A stretch of DNA of 64,000 nt from Paraburkholderia azotifigens (GTDB taxonomy: Bacteria; Pseudomonadota; Gammaproteobacteria; Burkholderiales; Burkholderiaceae), in NCBI RefSeq assembly GCF_007995085.1, contig NZ_VOQS01000005.1, forward strand, positions 434,001 through 498,000. Direction: 5' to 3'. The notes below the pieces were generated by a model. The model searched no databases, was not told the DNA's origin, and saw only the letters and a list, made by a program, of their open reading frames with translations. The position numbers and the translations under genes were made by a program. Each line of letters begins with the position of its first letter. Positions within the stretch are counted from its first letter, which is position 1. Below are positions 1 to 8,311 of the stretch, piece by piece.

Positions 1-33
1 GCGACTGCGTCGCAGACAAAAAAAAGTCACCGC

Positions 34-240
34 TCAACAACACTTCCCAGCGCCGCCGGCATACCGAGCATTCTGCCGCTCACGAAAGAACTCTTCATAA
101 CTCATCACCTTGCGATCAGGATGAGTCGCAGCCATATGCGCGACATAGGTCTCATAGTCGGGCACCCCGACCATCAACCGCATGGCCTGCCCGAGGTAGC
201 GTCCTGCGTTACGCACGTCATCGCGAAGTCCCGAGAACAT
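34..240 (-). CDS. ybdD: YbdD/YjiX (DUF466) family small protein
   Basis: This 68-residue protein has the features of the YbdD/YjiX family: a short helical N-terminus, a [10 protein letters not shown] motif near residues 27-36, a [13 protein letters not shown] stretch near residues 48-60 and a Cys-Cys C-terminus. In enterobacteria such proteins are encoded directly downstream of cstA/btsT-type carriers and are needed for pyruvate or peptide uptake by them. Here it follows cstA on the same strand with a 12-bp gap, so the two are surely co-transcribed. The ATG is preceded only by a weak GGGGCG purine stretch, which suggests translational coupling to cstA. The molecular role of the family is poorly known; the assignment rests on sequence pattern plus synteny. 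Confidence 0.9.
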   Translation of the reverse strand: MFSGLRDDVRNAGRYLGQAMRLMVGVPDYETYVAHMAATHPDRKVMSYEEFFRERQNARYAGGAGKCC

Positions 241-252
241 GGCACGCCCCGA

Positions 253-2331
253 TCATTGCGCGCCGCTGGCGCGCTGACCAGCAGGCAACACCTCGAACGG
301 CGTCTCCCGCACAGTCGGCAGATTCGCGCGCCTGGCGCGCACAACGGCAAGCACGCCATACACCACCACGCTGACAACGACAAACATAAACACCCCAGCC
401 AGCGCAGCATCGACGTAATCGTTGAACATGATCCGGTGCATCTGCTCGATCGACTTGGCCGGCGCGACAACCTTGCCCGCATCGGCAGCAGCACCGAGCT
501 TCGCAGCATGCGCAAGGAAGCCAACCTTCGGATTCGCGTCGAAAATCTTCTGCCAGCCCGCCGTCATCGTGCAGATCAGCAACCAGACAGTCGGCACCAG
601 CGTCACCCACGCGAAGCGCTCGCGCTTCATCTTGAACAGCACTACCGTGCCGAGCACCAGCGCAATACCGGCGAGCATCTGGTTCGAGATGCCGAACAGC
701 GGCCACAGCGTGTTGATGCCGCCCAGCGGATCGACCACGCCCTGGTACAGGAAGTAGCCCCACGCCGCCACGCACAGCGCCGTCGCAATCAGGTTCGCAG
801 GCAGCGATTCCGTGCGCTTCAGCGCCGGATGGAACGTGCCGAGCAGATCCTGCAGCATGAAGCGTCCGGCGCGCGTGCCCGCATCGACTGCCGTCAGGAT
901 GAAGAGCGCTTCGAACAGGATCGCGAAGTGATACCAGAACGCCATCATCGCCTGGCCGCCGATCACCTGATGGAGAATCTGCGCCATCCCCACGGCGAGT
1001 GTCGGTGCGCCGCCTGCACGCGCGACGATCGTCGTTTCGCCGACAGCCTTCGCGGTCTGCGTCAGCATGTCCGGCGTCAGCACGAAGCCCCATTGCGACA
1101 CGGTCTGCGCAACGGCATCCGGCGTCGCGCCGAGCACGGCGGCCGGTGCGTTCATCGCGAAGTACACGCCCGGCTCGATCACGGCAGCCGCAACCAGCGC
1201 CATGATCGCGACGAACGATTCCATCAGCATCGCGCCATAACCGATGAAGCGCGCGTTGCGTTCGTTGTCGAGCAGCTTGGGCGTCGTGCCCGACGAGATT
1301 AGCGCGTGGAAGCCCGACACCGCGCCGCACGCGATCGTGATGAACAGGAACGGGAACAGGTTGCCCGACCACACGGGGCCCGTGCCGTCGACGAACTTCG
1401 TCAGCGCGGGCATCTTCAGTTCCGGCGCGACGACGAGAATGCCGATCGCGAGACCGAGAATCGTGCCGATCTTCAGGAAGGTCGACAGATAATCGCGCGG
1501 CGCAAGCAGCAGCCACACAGGCAGCACCGACGCGATGAAGCCATAGCCGATCAGAATCCACGTGAGCTGCGTGCCGCTGAACGTGAACCAGGCAGCGAGC
1601 GCCGGGGAATCGTGCACGCTCTGGCCGAACACGATCGACGCCATCAGCAGCACGAAGCCGATGATCGACACCTCGCCGATACGTCCCGGACGGATGAAGC
1701 GCGTGTAGACGCCCATGAAGAGCGCAATGGGAATCGTCGCGGCGACGGTGAACGTGCCCCACGGCGAATTGGTCAGCGCCTTCACGACGATCAGCGCGAG
1801 CACCGCGAGAATGATCACCATGATCAGGAAGGCGCCGAACAGCGCGATCACGCCGGGCACGGTGCCGAGTTCCATCTTGACGAGATCGCCGAGTGAGCGG
1901 CCGTCGCGCCGGGTGGAAATGAACAGCACGATGAAGTCCTGCACGGCGCCCGCGAACACGACACCCGCGAGTATCCACAGCATGCCGGGCACGTAGCCCA
2001 TCTGTGCGGCGAGCACCGGGCCGACCAGCGGGCCCGCGCCCGCGATGGCCGCGAAGTGATGGCCGAACAGCACGTACTTGTTGGTCGGCACGTAGTCCAG
2101 GCCGTCGTTGTGGCGCAAGGCCGGCGTCATGCGTTGTCCGTCGAGCTGCAGGACATGGTTCGCGATGAAGCGGCTGTAGAAACGATAAGCGATCAGATAG
2201 ACGCATACGGCGGCGATCACGACCCAGAGGGCACTGACCTTTTCGCCATGCGCGAGCGCGATGGTGCCGAATGCGAACGCGCCAAGCAGCGCGACCGCTA
2301 TCCAGACCAGAAACGAGGAAGCCCGGTTCAT
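253..2331 (-). CDS. cstA: Carbon starvation protein CstA (peptide/pyruvate transporter)
   Basis: This is a 692-residue polytopic inner-membrane protein, close to the ~700 residues of E. coli CstA. It has the family hallmark around residues 88-120: a GHHFAAIAGAGPLVGPVLAAQ block followed by a GYVPGMLW helix. CstA proteins import peptides and, in E. coli, pyruvate during carbon limitation. The chosen ATG is preceded by AGGAGA at good spacing and starts a hydrophobic helix; longer versions of the frame would add a charged, non-conserved extension. It is the first gene of the cstA-ybdD operon and is divergent from a two-component system 206 bp away, which is the likely regulator. The transported substrate in this organism cannot be read from the sequence. 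Confidence 0.95.
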   Translation of the reverse strand: MNRASSFLVWIAVALLGAFAFGTIALAHGEKVSALWVVIAAVCVYLIAYRFYSRFIANHVLQLDGQRMTPALRHNDGLDYVPTNKYVLFGHHFAAIAGAGPLVGPVLAAQMGYVPGMLWILAGVVFAGAVQDFIVLFISTRRDGRSLGDLVKMELGTVPGVIALFGAFLIMVIILAVLALIVVKALTNSPWGTFTVAATIPIALFMGVYTRFIRPGRIGEVSIIGFVLLMASIVFGQSVHDSPALAAWFTFSGTQLTWILIGYGFIASVLPVWLLLAPRDYLSTFLKIGTILGLAIGILVVAPELKMPALTKFVDGTGPVWSGNLFPFLFITIACGAVSGFHALISSGTTPKLLDNERNARFIGYGAMLMESFVAIMALVAAAVIEPGVYFAMNAPAAVLGATPDAVAQTVSQWGFVLTPDMLTQTAKAVGETTIVARAGGAPTLAVGMAQILHQVIGGQAMMAFWYHFAILFEALFILTAVDAGTRAGRFMLQDLLGTFHPALKRTESLPANLIATALCVAAWGYFLYQGVVDPLGGINTLWPLFGISNQMLAGIALVLGTVVLFKMKRERFAWVTLVPTVWLLICTMTAGWQKIFDANPKVGFLAHAAKLGAAADAGKVVAPAKSIEQMHRIMFNDYVDAALAGVFMFVVVSVVVYGVLAVVRARRANLPTVRETPFEVLPAGQRASGAQ

Positions 2332-2483
2332 GGGTGTCTCCTGTGTATTGGTATAAACGCCCGTCAGCAGCCGCTGGCGAGACCGATTGCGGCGCGCCAT
2401 GCCAACGCCGCGCATGGTCGAAGATGTGCCATGCTTTGGGCGTGTAGTATTCGTCTTCGTCGTGTGCGCCACAAGCGCACAAC

Positions 2484-2512
2484 TACGTAAGCGCGCTACG
2501 TACAACTACGTA
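2484..2512. promoter_or_regulatory. Triple TACGTA boxes in the cstA / two-component divergent promoter
   Basis: Three perfect TACGTA palindromes, each preceded by C, lie at 2484-2489, 2497-2502 and 2507-2512, 25-53 bp before the kinase ATG and 153-181 bp before cstA. NarL/LuxR-type response regulators often bind short TAC-containing inverted repeats. The response regulator encoded two genes on is therefore the natural candidate for binding here, controlling cstA and/or its own operon. Clustering is seen directly; function is inferred. Confidence 0.45.
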
Positions 2513-2536
2513 GGCGGTCCGACTGGTTTTCCGCAG

Positions 2537-3952
2537 ATGAAACTCAAGGCAAAGATCTTTCTGCTCGCCTTCGTGCCTTTTCTGGCCGCGATCGCGGGCA
2601 TTGCATTCGGCGTGCGCCATCAGGCCACGGCGCTCGCGAGCGTGCAGCACGACACGACGCAATCCGCATATATGGCGAGCAAGGAAATCGAGCTGCGGCA
2701 TTACGTCGATCTCGCCACCAGCGCGATCAGGCCGCTCTACGACGAGGCGGGCAAGAACGGGCGCGACGACGCGACCTTGCGCGAGCGTGCGCTCGCGATG
2801 CTCGAAAAGATGGACTTCGGCCAGGACGGCTACTTCTTCGTCTACGACATGCACGGCCGCTCGCTGATGCATCCGCGGGAGCCCGATCTCGTCGGACGCG
2901 ACCTGTGGACCTTGCGCGATCCGGCGGGGGCGTTGACGATCCAGCAGCTGATAGCCGCCGCCGCGCAGGGCGGCGGCTATGTGCGCTACGTGTGGCATCG
3001 GCCGTCGACGGGCAAGCTCGCGCCGAAGCTCGGCTATGTGGTGCCGCTGCCGCGCTGGGGCTGGATGCTCGGCACGGGCATCTATCTCGACGACGTCGAC
3101 ACGACACTCGCGCGCATCGATCAGCGCGCCTCGTCGGATATCGAGCACACCATGCTGTGGATCGGCGCGATCGCGCTGGCGGGCCTGTGCGTGATCGCCG
3201 TGTGTGCGCTCGTGCTGAACGTCAGCGAATACCGCAGCGCGGACGCGAAACTCAAGCGGCTCGCGCAGCAGGTGGTCGAGTCGCAGGAAAACGAGCGGGC
3301 GCGGCTATCGCGTGAACTGCACGACGGCATCAGCCAGATGCTGGTGTCCGTGAAGCTGCTGCTGGAATCGGCGCTCGCGCGTTTCGAGCTGAGCGAGCCG
3401 CGTGTGCAGCCGGCGGAAACGGCTTTGTCCACGGGTATCAACCGGCTGGGCGACGCGTTGCGCGAAGTGCGGCGCATCTCGCATGCGCTGCGTCCGTCGA
3501 TGCTCGACGATCTCGGGCTTGCCGCCGCCCTCGAGCAGCTGACACGCGAGCTGAGCGCGCAAGGTCAGCTGGCCATCGGCTTTACGCATGTCACGCACGA
3601 TCACGCCGCGCATTTGCCCGATACCGTCAAGACGGCGCTGTTCCGCATCGCGCAGGAGGCGCTGACGAACATTTTCCGGCACGCTCAGGCGACCCGGGCG
3701 GCCGTGTCGCTGGACGTTTCGGCGAACCGTGTCACGCTGTCCGTCAGCGACGACGGCCGCGGCTTCGACGTCGAACGGGTGCAGGTGGACCCGCGCGCGG
3801 GCGTCGGTTTGCGCAACATGCGCGAGCGGCTGGAGGCCCTCGACGGCGATCTGTTCTTCGACTCGCGGCCGGGCCATACCATCGTCACGGCGACCGTGCC
3901 CGTCTTCGCACGCGAAGCGCGTCCCATCGAAATGCAGGCAGACCAGTCATGA
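2537..3952 (+). CDS. Cache-domain sensor histidine kinase (HisKA_3/NarX class)
   Basis: The protein has 471 residues from an internal ATG that starts a typical signal-anchor helix (MKLKAKIFLL then a hydrophobic run to ~27). A periplasmic single-cache sensor follows (about residues 30-195; note the GQDGYFFVYD and GWMLGTGIY motifs). After a second membrane helix (~203-228) come a HisKA_3 dimerisation domain with phospho-acceptor His at ~262 in RELHDGISQ, and an ATPase domain with ALTNIFRHA, DDGRGFD and GVGLRNMRER motifs. Cache sensors of this class detect small carboxylates or similar ligands. Its stop overlaps the response-regulator start (ATGA), so the pair is translationally coupled. No Shine-Dalgarno is evident before the ATG. 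Divergence from cstA suggests it senses a substrate related to CstA transport, but that is inference. Confidence 0.9.
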   Translation: MKLKAKIFLLAFVPFLAAIAGIAFGVRHQATALASVQHDTTQSAYMASKEIELRHYVDLATSAIRPLYDEAGKNGRDDATLRERALAMLEKMDFGQDGYFFVYDMHGRSLMHPREPDLVGRDLWTLRDPAGALTIQQLIAAAAQGGGYVRYVWHRPSTGKLAPKLGYVVPLPRWGWMLGTGIYLDDVDTTLARIDQRASSDIEHTMLWIGAIALAGLCVIAVCALVLNVSEYRSADAKLKRLAQQVVESQENERARLSRELHDGISQMLVSVKLLLESALARFELSEPRVQPAETALSTGINRLGDALREVRRISHALRPSMLDDLGLAAALEQLTRELSAQGQLAIGFTHVTHDHAAHLPDTVKTALFRIAQEALTNIFRHAQATRAAVSLDVSANRVTLSVSDDGRGFDVERVQVDPRAGVGLRNMRERLEALDGDLFFDSRPGHTIVTATVPVFAREARPIEMQADQS

Positions 3953-4590
3953 ACAGTTCAGCAGGCACCGCGCGCCTGATCCTCGTCGACGATCATCCCC
4001 TCGTGCGCGACGGTTTGCGCGCGCGGCTCGAAGCGGTGCCGGATTTCGCCGTGGTCGGCGAAGCGGGCAACGCCGACGAGGCCCTCGCGCTCGCTGCCGC
4101 GCACGAGCCGGACCTCGTGCTGATGGACGTCGGCATGCGCGGCATGAACGGCATTGCGCTGGCGGCGCTGTTCCATGAGCGCTTTCCGGGCATACGCGTG
4201 CTGATGCTGTCGATGCACGATAACGTCGAGTACGTGACGCAGGCCGTTCGCGCGGGTGCGAGCGGCTACGTGCTGAAGGATTCGCCGGGCGCTGAGATCA
4301 TTCGCGCGATCGGCGCCGTGCTCGACGGCAAGACGTACTTCAGCGAAGGGCTCAGCGCGCGGCTGATTCATGCGTCGGCGATGCGCAATCCGATCGAACG
4401 TCTGACGCCGCGTGAGCGCGACATTCTCGATCAGCTCGCGGAAGGGCTGTCGAGCAAGCAGATCGCGCAGCGCAACGGTCTTTCGGTGCGAACCGTCGAA
4501 ACGCACCGGCTCAATCTGAAGCGCAAGCTGGAGATCGAAGGGCAGGCCGAGCTGATCAAGTTCGCCGTGGAGCATCGGCGGCCGGGTTAG
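3949..4590 (+). CDS. LuxR/NarL-family response regulator
   Basis: The 213-residue protein has an N-terminal receiver domain with the acidic pair in LVDDHP (~residues 12-17), phospho-acceptor Asp60 in LVLMDVGM, and the conserved Lys in YVLKDS near residue 109. The C-terminal LuxR-type helix-turn-helix (~145-200) shows LTPRERDIL, SSKQIAQRNGLSVRTVETH and NLKRKLEI. It overlaps the kinase stop by four bases and is its obvious cognate partner. The TACGTA boxes upstream of the kinase are plausible DNA targets, which would make this an autoregulated system that also controls cstA-ybdD. The regulon is inferred from position only. Confidence 0.93.
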   Translation: MNSSAGTARLILVDDHPLVRDGLRARLEAVPDFAVVGEAGNADEALALAAAHEPDLVLMDVGMRGMNGIALAALFHERFPGIRVLMLSMHDNVEYVTQAVRAGASGYVLKDSPGAEIIRAIGAVLDGKTYFSEGLSARLIHASAMRNPIERLTPRERDILDQLAEGLSSKQIAQRNGLSVRTVETHRLNLKRKLEIEGQAELIKFAVEHRRPG

Positions 4591-4639
4591 CGGGCGTCGG
4601 GCGTCGTCGGGGCGCTTGTCAGCACTCTTCAGGTGCTCG

Positions 4640-5308
4640 TCAGGCACTCGCCGTATCGGCAGGCGTTTTCTCGTCGTCGCGTTTCGGCTTGCGCACGGCG
4701 CGCAGCATGCCGCTGTTTCCGCCGCCGCAGAAGAACCGGTCGGCGCCATCCGACTCGACACCCGACACACGCACGCCTTCGGGCATGTCGAGCATCTCCA
4801 GCACTTCACCCGTGCGTGGATCGATGTGCCGCAGGTCGCTCTCGTCGCCTTCCCAGGTGCCGTGCCATAGCTCGCCGTCGACCCACGTCACGCCCGTCAC
4901 GAAGCGGTTCGATTCGATCGTGCGCAGGATCGCGCCCGTCTGCGGATCGAGTTGATGGATCTTGCGCTCGTGATACTGCCCGACCCACAGTGCGCCTTCG
5001 GCCCACGCCAGTCCCGAGTTGCTGCCTTCGGGCGCGGGAATCGTCGCGACCACTGCGCCTGTTTGCGGATCGACCTTGCGGATGCGGCCGTCGGCGATCT
5101 GATAGAGAAACTGGCCGTCGAACGCGGTGCCCGCCGTTGCCGGCACGTCGATCGAACGCACGGTTTTGCCGCTCGACGGGTCGAGCGCGTTCACCGTTTC
5201 GCCCGAGGCGAACCACACGTTCTGTCCGTCCCAGGTGACGCCGTGCACGTCGTCGATGCCCGGAAAGGGCCCATATTCACGCACGATTTCAGCAGTTGAG
5301 CGATTCAT
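4640..5308 (-). CDS. YncE/glutaminyl-cyclase-like beta-propeller protein
   Basis: The 222-residue protein is built of repeated blades of the form 'xxIDPxTGxVxxxI': DPSSGKTVRSIDV, DPQTGAVVATIPA, DPQTGAILRTIES and DPRTGEVLEMLDM. Such repeats are typical of small NHL/Vgb/YncE or glutamine-cyclotransferase-like propellers. There is no signal peptide, so a cytoplasmic location is likely. The ATG was chosen because the propeller begins right after it and a GAGGAAAAAGGC purine stretch precedes it; the longer frame upstream is not propeller-like. It lies 38 bp downstream of a regulator gene on the same strand. Binding partner or enzymatic activity is unknown; no catalytic signature was recognised. 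Confidence 0.75.
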   Translation of the reverse strand: MNRSTAEIVREYGPFPGIDDVHGVTWDGQNVWFASGETVNALDPSSGKTVRSIDVPATAGTAFDGQFLYQIADGRIRKVDPQTGAVVATIPAPEGSNSGLAWAEGALWVGQYHERKIHQLDPQTGAILRTIESNRFVTGVTWVDGELWHGTWEGDESDLRHIDPRTGEVLEMLDMPEGVRVSGVESDGADRFFCGGGNSGMLRAVRKPKRDDEKTPADTASA

Positions 5309-5346
5309 GCCTTTTTCCTCGCGGGTGAGGTGTCGAGCCTCACATG

Positions 5347-6600
5347 CTAGTCGATCGGGAACGGCGCGGGGAGTAACAAGGCCGTCGCGAATCCGGGCAT
5401 GGGCGGCGTCATCCAGCGGCGCGCGCGGCCCTGACCGAATGACTGCACCTTGCCCGCCGACGCCAGCGAATCGAGCGCGCGCTGAACAGTCCGCTGACTG
5501 GCGCCGAGCACCAGCGCGAGCGCGGAACTCGACCACGCTTCGCCGTCGGCGAGACACGCGAGCAGCGACGCGTGTTCTTCCTCGGAAGGCCGCGCGAGCA
5601 CCACGACTTCGGCGGCACGGCGCGGCGTCAGCGCAAAGCCGCGCTTCGTTGCGCCGATTTCAGCGAGCGCGCCGAGCAGCGTGCGCAGCCTGCCGATCTC
5701 GACGCGCAGCCTCACGCGATGCGATTCGTCTGCGTGCTTCATCCGGAATGCGTGCTCGATCAGCGTGTCGCGCGGCACGTCGGCGGGCCACGCTTGCGCC
5801 AGCGTTCGTGCGAGACTGAACAGCACGGGACGGCTGGCAAGCGGAATCACGGTGCCGGCGGCGCGCACGGCATGACGGCATGCATCGACGACCAACGCCT
5901 GCGACGCCATCCAGGCTTCGACTTCGTCGAGCAGAAGGAGCGTTTCCTCGCCGCGTGAAATCAGGCGCGCGGCGGGCGCGTTCAGCAGGCGCGCAGCGCT
6001 TTCGACTTCCGCCTTCAGGCCGGGAATGCCCGCGTGCGACGCGGCTCGCGCCGCTCGCGCAAGCGCCGCGCGTGCCGCTTTTACATGCAGCCGCCGCATC
6101 GCGATACCCGCCACGATCAGCTGATGCGCGGCGATCGATGCAGGCGGAAACGGCGTGGGATCGAAGCCCTCGAGCAGGCGTTCTGCTTCGTCGAGACGTC
6201 CGATCAGCAGCAGACGCCGCACTTCGAGCTGGCGCGCATGGGCGGCGTTCAGCCAGTCGCCGTGGGCTTCGAGCGTGTTACGCGCCGCTTCGAGCGATTT
6301 CGCGGGCCACCCGAGGTCGCGCGACGCAAGCGCAATCTCGGCTTCGGCGACGATGCAACGGGCGCGCGCGACGGCTTCGCGTGGACCGAAAGCGCGTGCC
6401 GCGCTGCGCACGAGCGCCTTCGCACGCACCAGGTCGCCGAGCTGAGCCATTGCGATGCCGCGCAGCGCAAGCGCGGGCGCGTCGTCGCGCAATGCGACGC
6501 GATTCAGCGCGCCGAGCGGATCACCCGCCGCGAGCGCGCGCGCCGCGGCAGTGAGGGCTGCGTCCATCTGAATCACGCCACACTTGTCACTCCCGTCCAT
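5347..6600 (-). CDS. Transcriptional regulator with helical repeats and two DNA-binding-like segments
   Basis: The 417-residue protein begins with Ala/Leu/Arg-rich helical repeats (about 12-270, TPR-like). It then shows an OmpR-type winged-helix-like segment (~278-325, ending in the TKRGFAL wing). A further helix-turn-helix follows at ~350-397, with SSSALALVLGASQRTVQRALDSLASAGKV and a basic GQGRARRW wing. This arrangement resembles LuxR/SARP-like stand-alone regulators, but no ATPase or ligand domain was recognised. An alternative start is Met12. It is divergent from the DUF899 gene with only 53 bp between, and precedes the propeller gene on its own strand, so both are candidate targets. Family name uncertain; regulator function is likely. 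Confidence 0.7.
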   Translation of the reverse strand: MDGSDKCGVIQMDAALTAAARALAAGDPLGALNRVALRDDAPALALRGIAMAQLGDLVRAKALVRSAARAFGPREAVARARCIVAEAEIALASRDLGWPAKSLEAARNTLEAHGDWLNAAHARQLEVRRLLLIGRLDEAERLLEGFDPTPFPPASIAAHQLIVAGIAMRRLHVKAARAALARAARAASHAGIPGLKAEVESAARLLNAPAARLISRGEETLLLLDEVEAWMASQALVVDACRHAVRAAGTVIPLASRPVLFSLARTLAQAWPADVPRDTLIEHAFRMKHADESHRVRLRVEIGRLRTLLGALAEIGATKRGFALTPRRAAEVVVLARPSEEEHASLLACLADGEAWSSSALALVLGASQRTVQRALDSLASAGKVQSFGQGRARRWMTPPMPGFATALLLPAPFPID

Positions 6601-6653
6601 TGGATGTCGCGCACTAATCTAGCACGGACGATTCTTCAACGGAGGGACCCACG

Positions 6654-7424
6654 ATGACCACGCATACGGTGAGTACACGCGACGCATGGCTTAAAGCTCG
6701 CCTCGAACTGCTCGAAGCCGAAAAGGAACTGACGCGGCGCAGCGACGAACTCGCGCGGCAGCGCGCGGCGCTGCCATGGGTCAGGCTCGACAGGCAGTAC
6801 CGGTTCGAAACGGAGAAGGGCAGCGCGACGCTCGCGGATCTTTTCGAAGGGCGCTCGCAGCTGATCGTCTATCACTTCATGTTCGGCCCCGACTATACGG
6901 CGGGCTGCCCGTCGTGCTCGGCGATAGCGGATGGTTTCGACGGCATGGCCGTTCATCTCGCGAATCACGATGTGATGCTGACGGCCGTATCGCGCGCGCC
7001 GCTTGCGAAGTTGCAGGACTACAAGAAGCGCATGGGCTGGAAGTTTCCGTGGGCGTCGGCGCACGGCAGCGAATTCAATTTCGACTTCAACGTGTCGTAC
7101 AGCGAAGAGGCGCAGCGGACCGGCAACATCGAATACAACTTCGTGCGCGGCGGCCACGCGATGGACATGACGCCCGCGCCGGAGCCCGTCGTGCAGTTCG
7201 CCGCCTGCTGCGGGACGGATGCGCCGACCTACTCGCGCGACCGCCCGGGCGTGAGCACCTTCGTGCGCGAGGACGGCGTCGTGTATCACGCGTATTCGAC
7301 TTATGCGCGCGGCCTGGATGGCCTGTGGGGCATGTATCAGTGGCTCGATCGCGCGCCGAAAGGACGCAACGAGACGGGCGTCTGGTGGCGCCGTCACGAC
7401 GAGTACGAACGGCGTCGAGGCTGA
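6654..7424 (+). CDS. DUF899 family thioredoxin-like protein
   Basis: The 256-residue protein has the pattern of the DUF899 family. It starts with a helical region including WLKARLELLEAEKELTRRSDELA (split here as WLKARLEL... and ...EKELTRRSDEL), followed by LPWVRLDR and YRFET. It continues with LADLFEGRSQLIVYHFMFGP, the GCPSCS motif at ~85-90, and a C-terminal thioredoxin-fold half with GGHAMDM and VSTFVREDG. Family members are cytoplasmic and presumed redox-active through the CxxC-like GCPSC cysteines, but no reaction is established. The RBS GGAGGGACCCACG precedes the ATG. It is divergent from a regulator gene, and the next gene on the same strand starts immediately after its stop. Confidence 0.85.
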   Translation: MTTHTVSTRDAWLKARLELLEAEKELTRRSDELARQRAALPWVRLDRQYRFETEKGSATLADLFEGRSQLIVYHFMFGPDYTAGCPSCSAIADGFDGMAVHLANHDVMLTAVSRAPLAKLQDYKKRMGWKFPWASAHGSEFNFDFNVSYSEEAQRTGNIEYNFVRGGHAMDMTPAPEPVVQFAACCGTDAPTYSRDRPGVSTFVREDGVVYHAYSTYARGLDGLWGMYQWLDRAPKGRNETGVWWRRHDEYERRRG

Positions 7425-7426
7425 TC

Positions 7427-8248
7427 GTGAAAGCCGCTTGCGCGAGCCTCGCGCCTTTGGCTTTGCGACATTCGGGCATGGCGCGCATCTCGCAACGGCG
7501 CCTCTTCTTCGGCGTGCTGGCGCTCGTTTTCGCGACGTGTGCGGGGCTCACGATCGTCTGGTGCCTGTCGATGTCGACGATGCCCGAGCTGCCGATGCCC
7601 GGCGGCTGGACCTTATCGATGACCTGGGCACCCATGTGCGGACAGAAGTGGCCGCGCATCGCGGTCTCGTTCGTCGGCATGTGGATCGTGATGATGGTGG
7701 CGATGATGCTGCCGTCGCTGGCGCCCGCGCTGTGGCGTTATCACGAAGCGCTCGATAGAAGGGGCGCGGCAAGTGCGTGCCGATCGACGGCGCTGATGGG
7801 CATGGGCTATTTCGTCGTGTGGGCCGTTCTGGGCGCGGTCGTGTTTGCGTTGAGCTTCACGTTTGTCACGCTTGCGATCCAACGGCCCGCGCTGTCTCGC
7901 GCCGTGCCTGTCGCCGCCGGCGTTGTCGTGCTGATGGCCGGTGCGTCGCAATTCAGCGCGTGGAAGGCGCGTTATCTCGCATGCAGTCGTGCGATTGTGT
8001 TGCATGGCGCCCGTTCGGCGTACACGCACGGCATGCGGCACGGCATGCATTGCGTCGGTTGCTGCGCGGGATTGACGGCTGTGCTGGTCGTCAACGGTGT
8101 GATGGATCTGCGCACCATGGCACTTGTCACGCTGGCCATCTCAGCCGAACGTCTCGCGTCAGCACCCGAGCGCATGGCACGAGCGATTGGCATCGTCATT
8201 GTCGTACTGGGCTTGTCGATGCTCGCACGCGCGTTTGTCTTTCTCTGA
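7427..8248 (+). CDS. DUF2182 family membrane protein (predicted metal-binding)
   Basis: This is a polytopic membrane protein with the DUF2182 signatures: a SMSTMPELPMPGGW loop, then FVGMWIVMMVAMMLPSLAPALW, a GYFVVWAVLGAVVFAL helix, and a His/Cys-rich GMRHGMHCVGCCAGL loop that could bind metal. A GTG two bases after the previous stop, preceded by GAGG, gives 273 residues; an ATG at 7478 gives 256 residues and cannot be excluded. The family is mostly uncharacterised. Coupling to the DUF899 gene (2-bp gap) suggests co-expression. Function unknown. Confidence 0.8.
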   Translation: MKAACASLAPLALRHSGMARISQRRLFFGVLALVFATCAGLTIVWCLSMSTMPELPMPGGWTLSMTWAPMCGQKWPRIAVSFVGMWIVMMVAMMLPSLAPALWRYHEALDRRGAASACRSTALMGMGYFVVWAVLGAVVFALSFTFVTLAIQRPALSRAVPVAAGVVVLMAGASQFSAWKARYLACSRAIVLHGARSAYTHGMRHGMHCVGCCAGLTAVLVVNGVMDLRTMALVTLAISAERLASAPERMARAIGIVIVVLGLSMLARAFVFL

Positions 8249-8250
8249 AC

Positions 8251-8274
8251 GCATCGACGCATCGACGCATCGCC
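8251..8274. repeat. 8-bp tandem repeat (GCATCGAC x3)
   Basis: Three head-to-tail copies of GCATCGAC, the last with one mismatch, start three bases after the DUF2182 stop codon. It sits between converging genes; no function is evident. Confidence 0.6.
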
Positions 8275-8311
8275 AACGGGCACGCAAACATACCGCGTGC
8301 CGGCCGCCATG

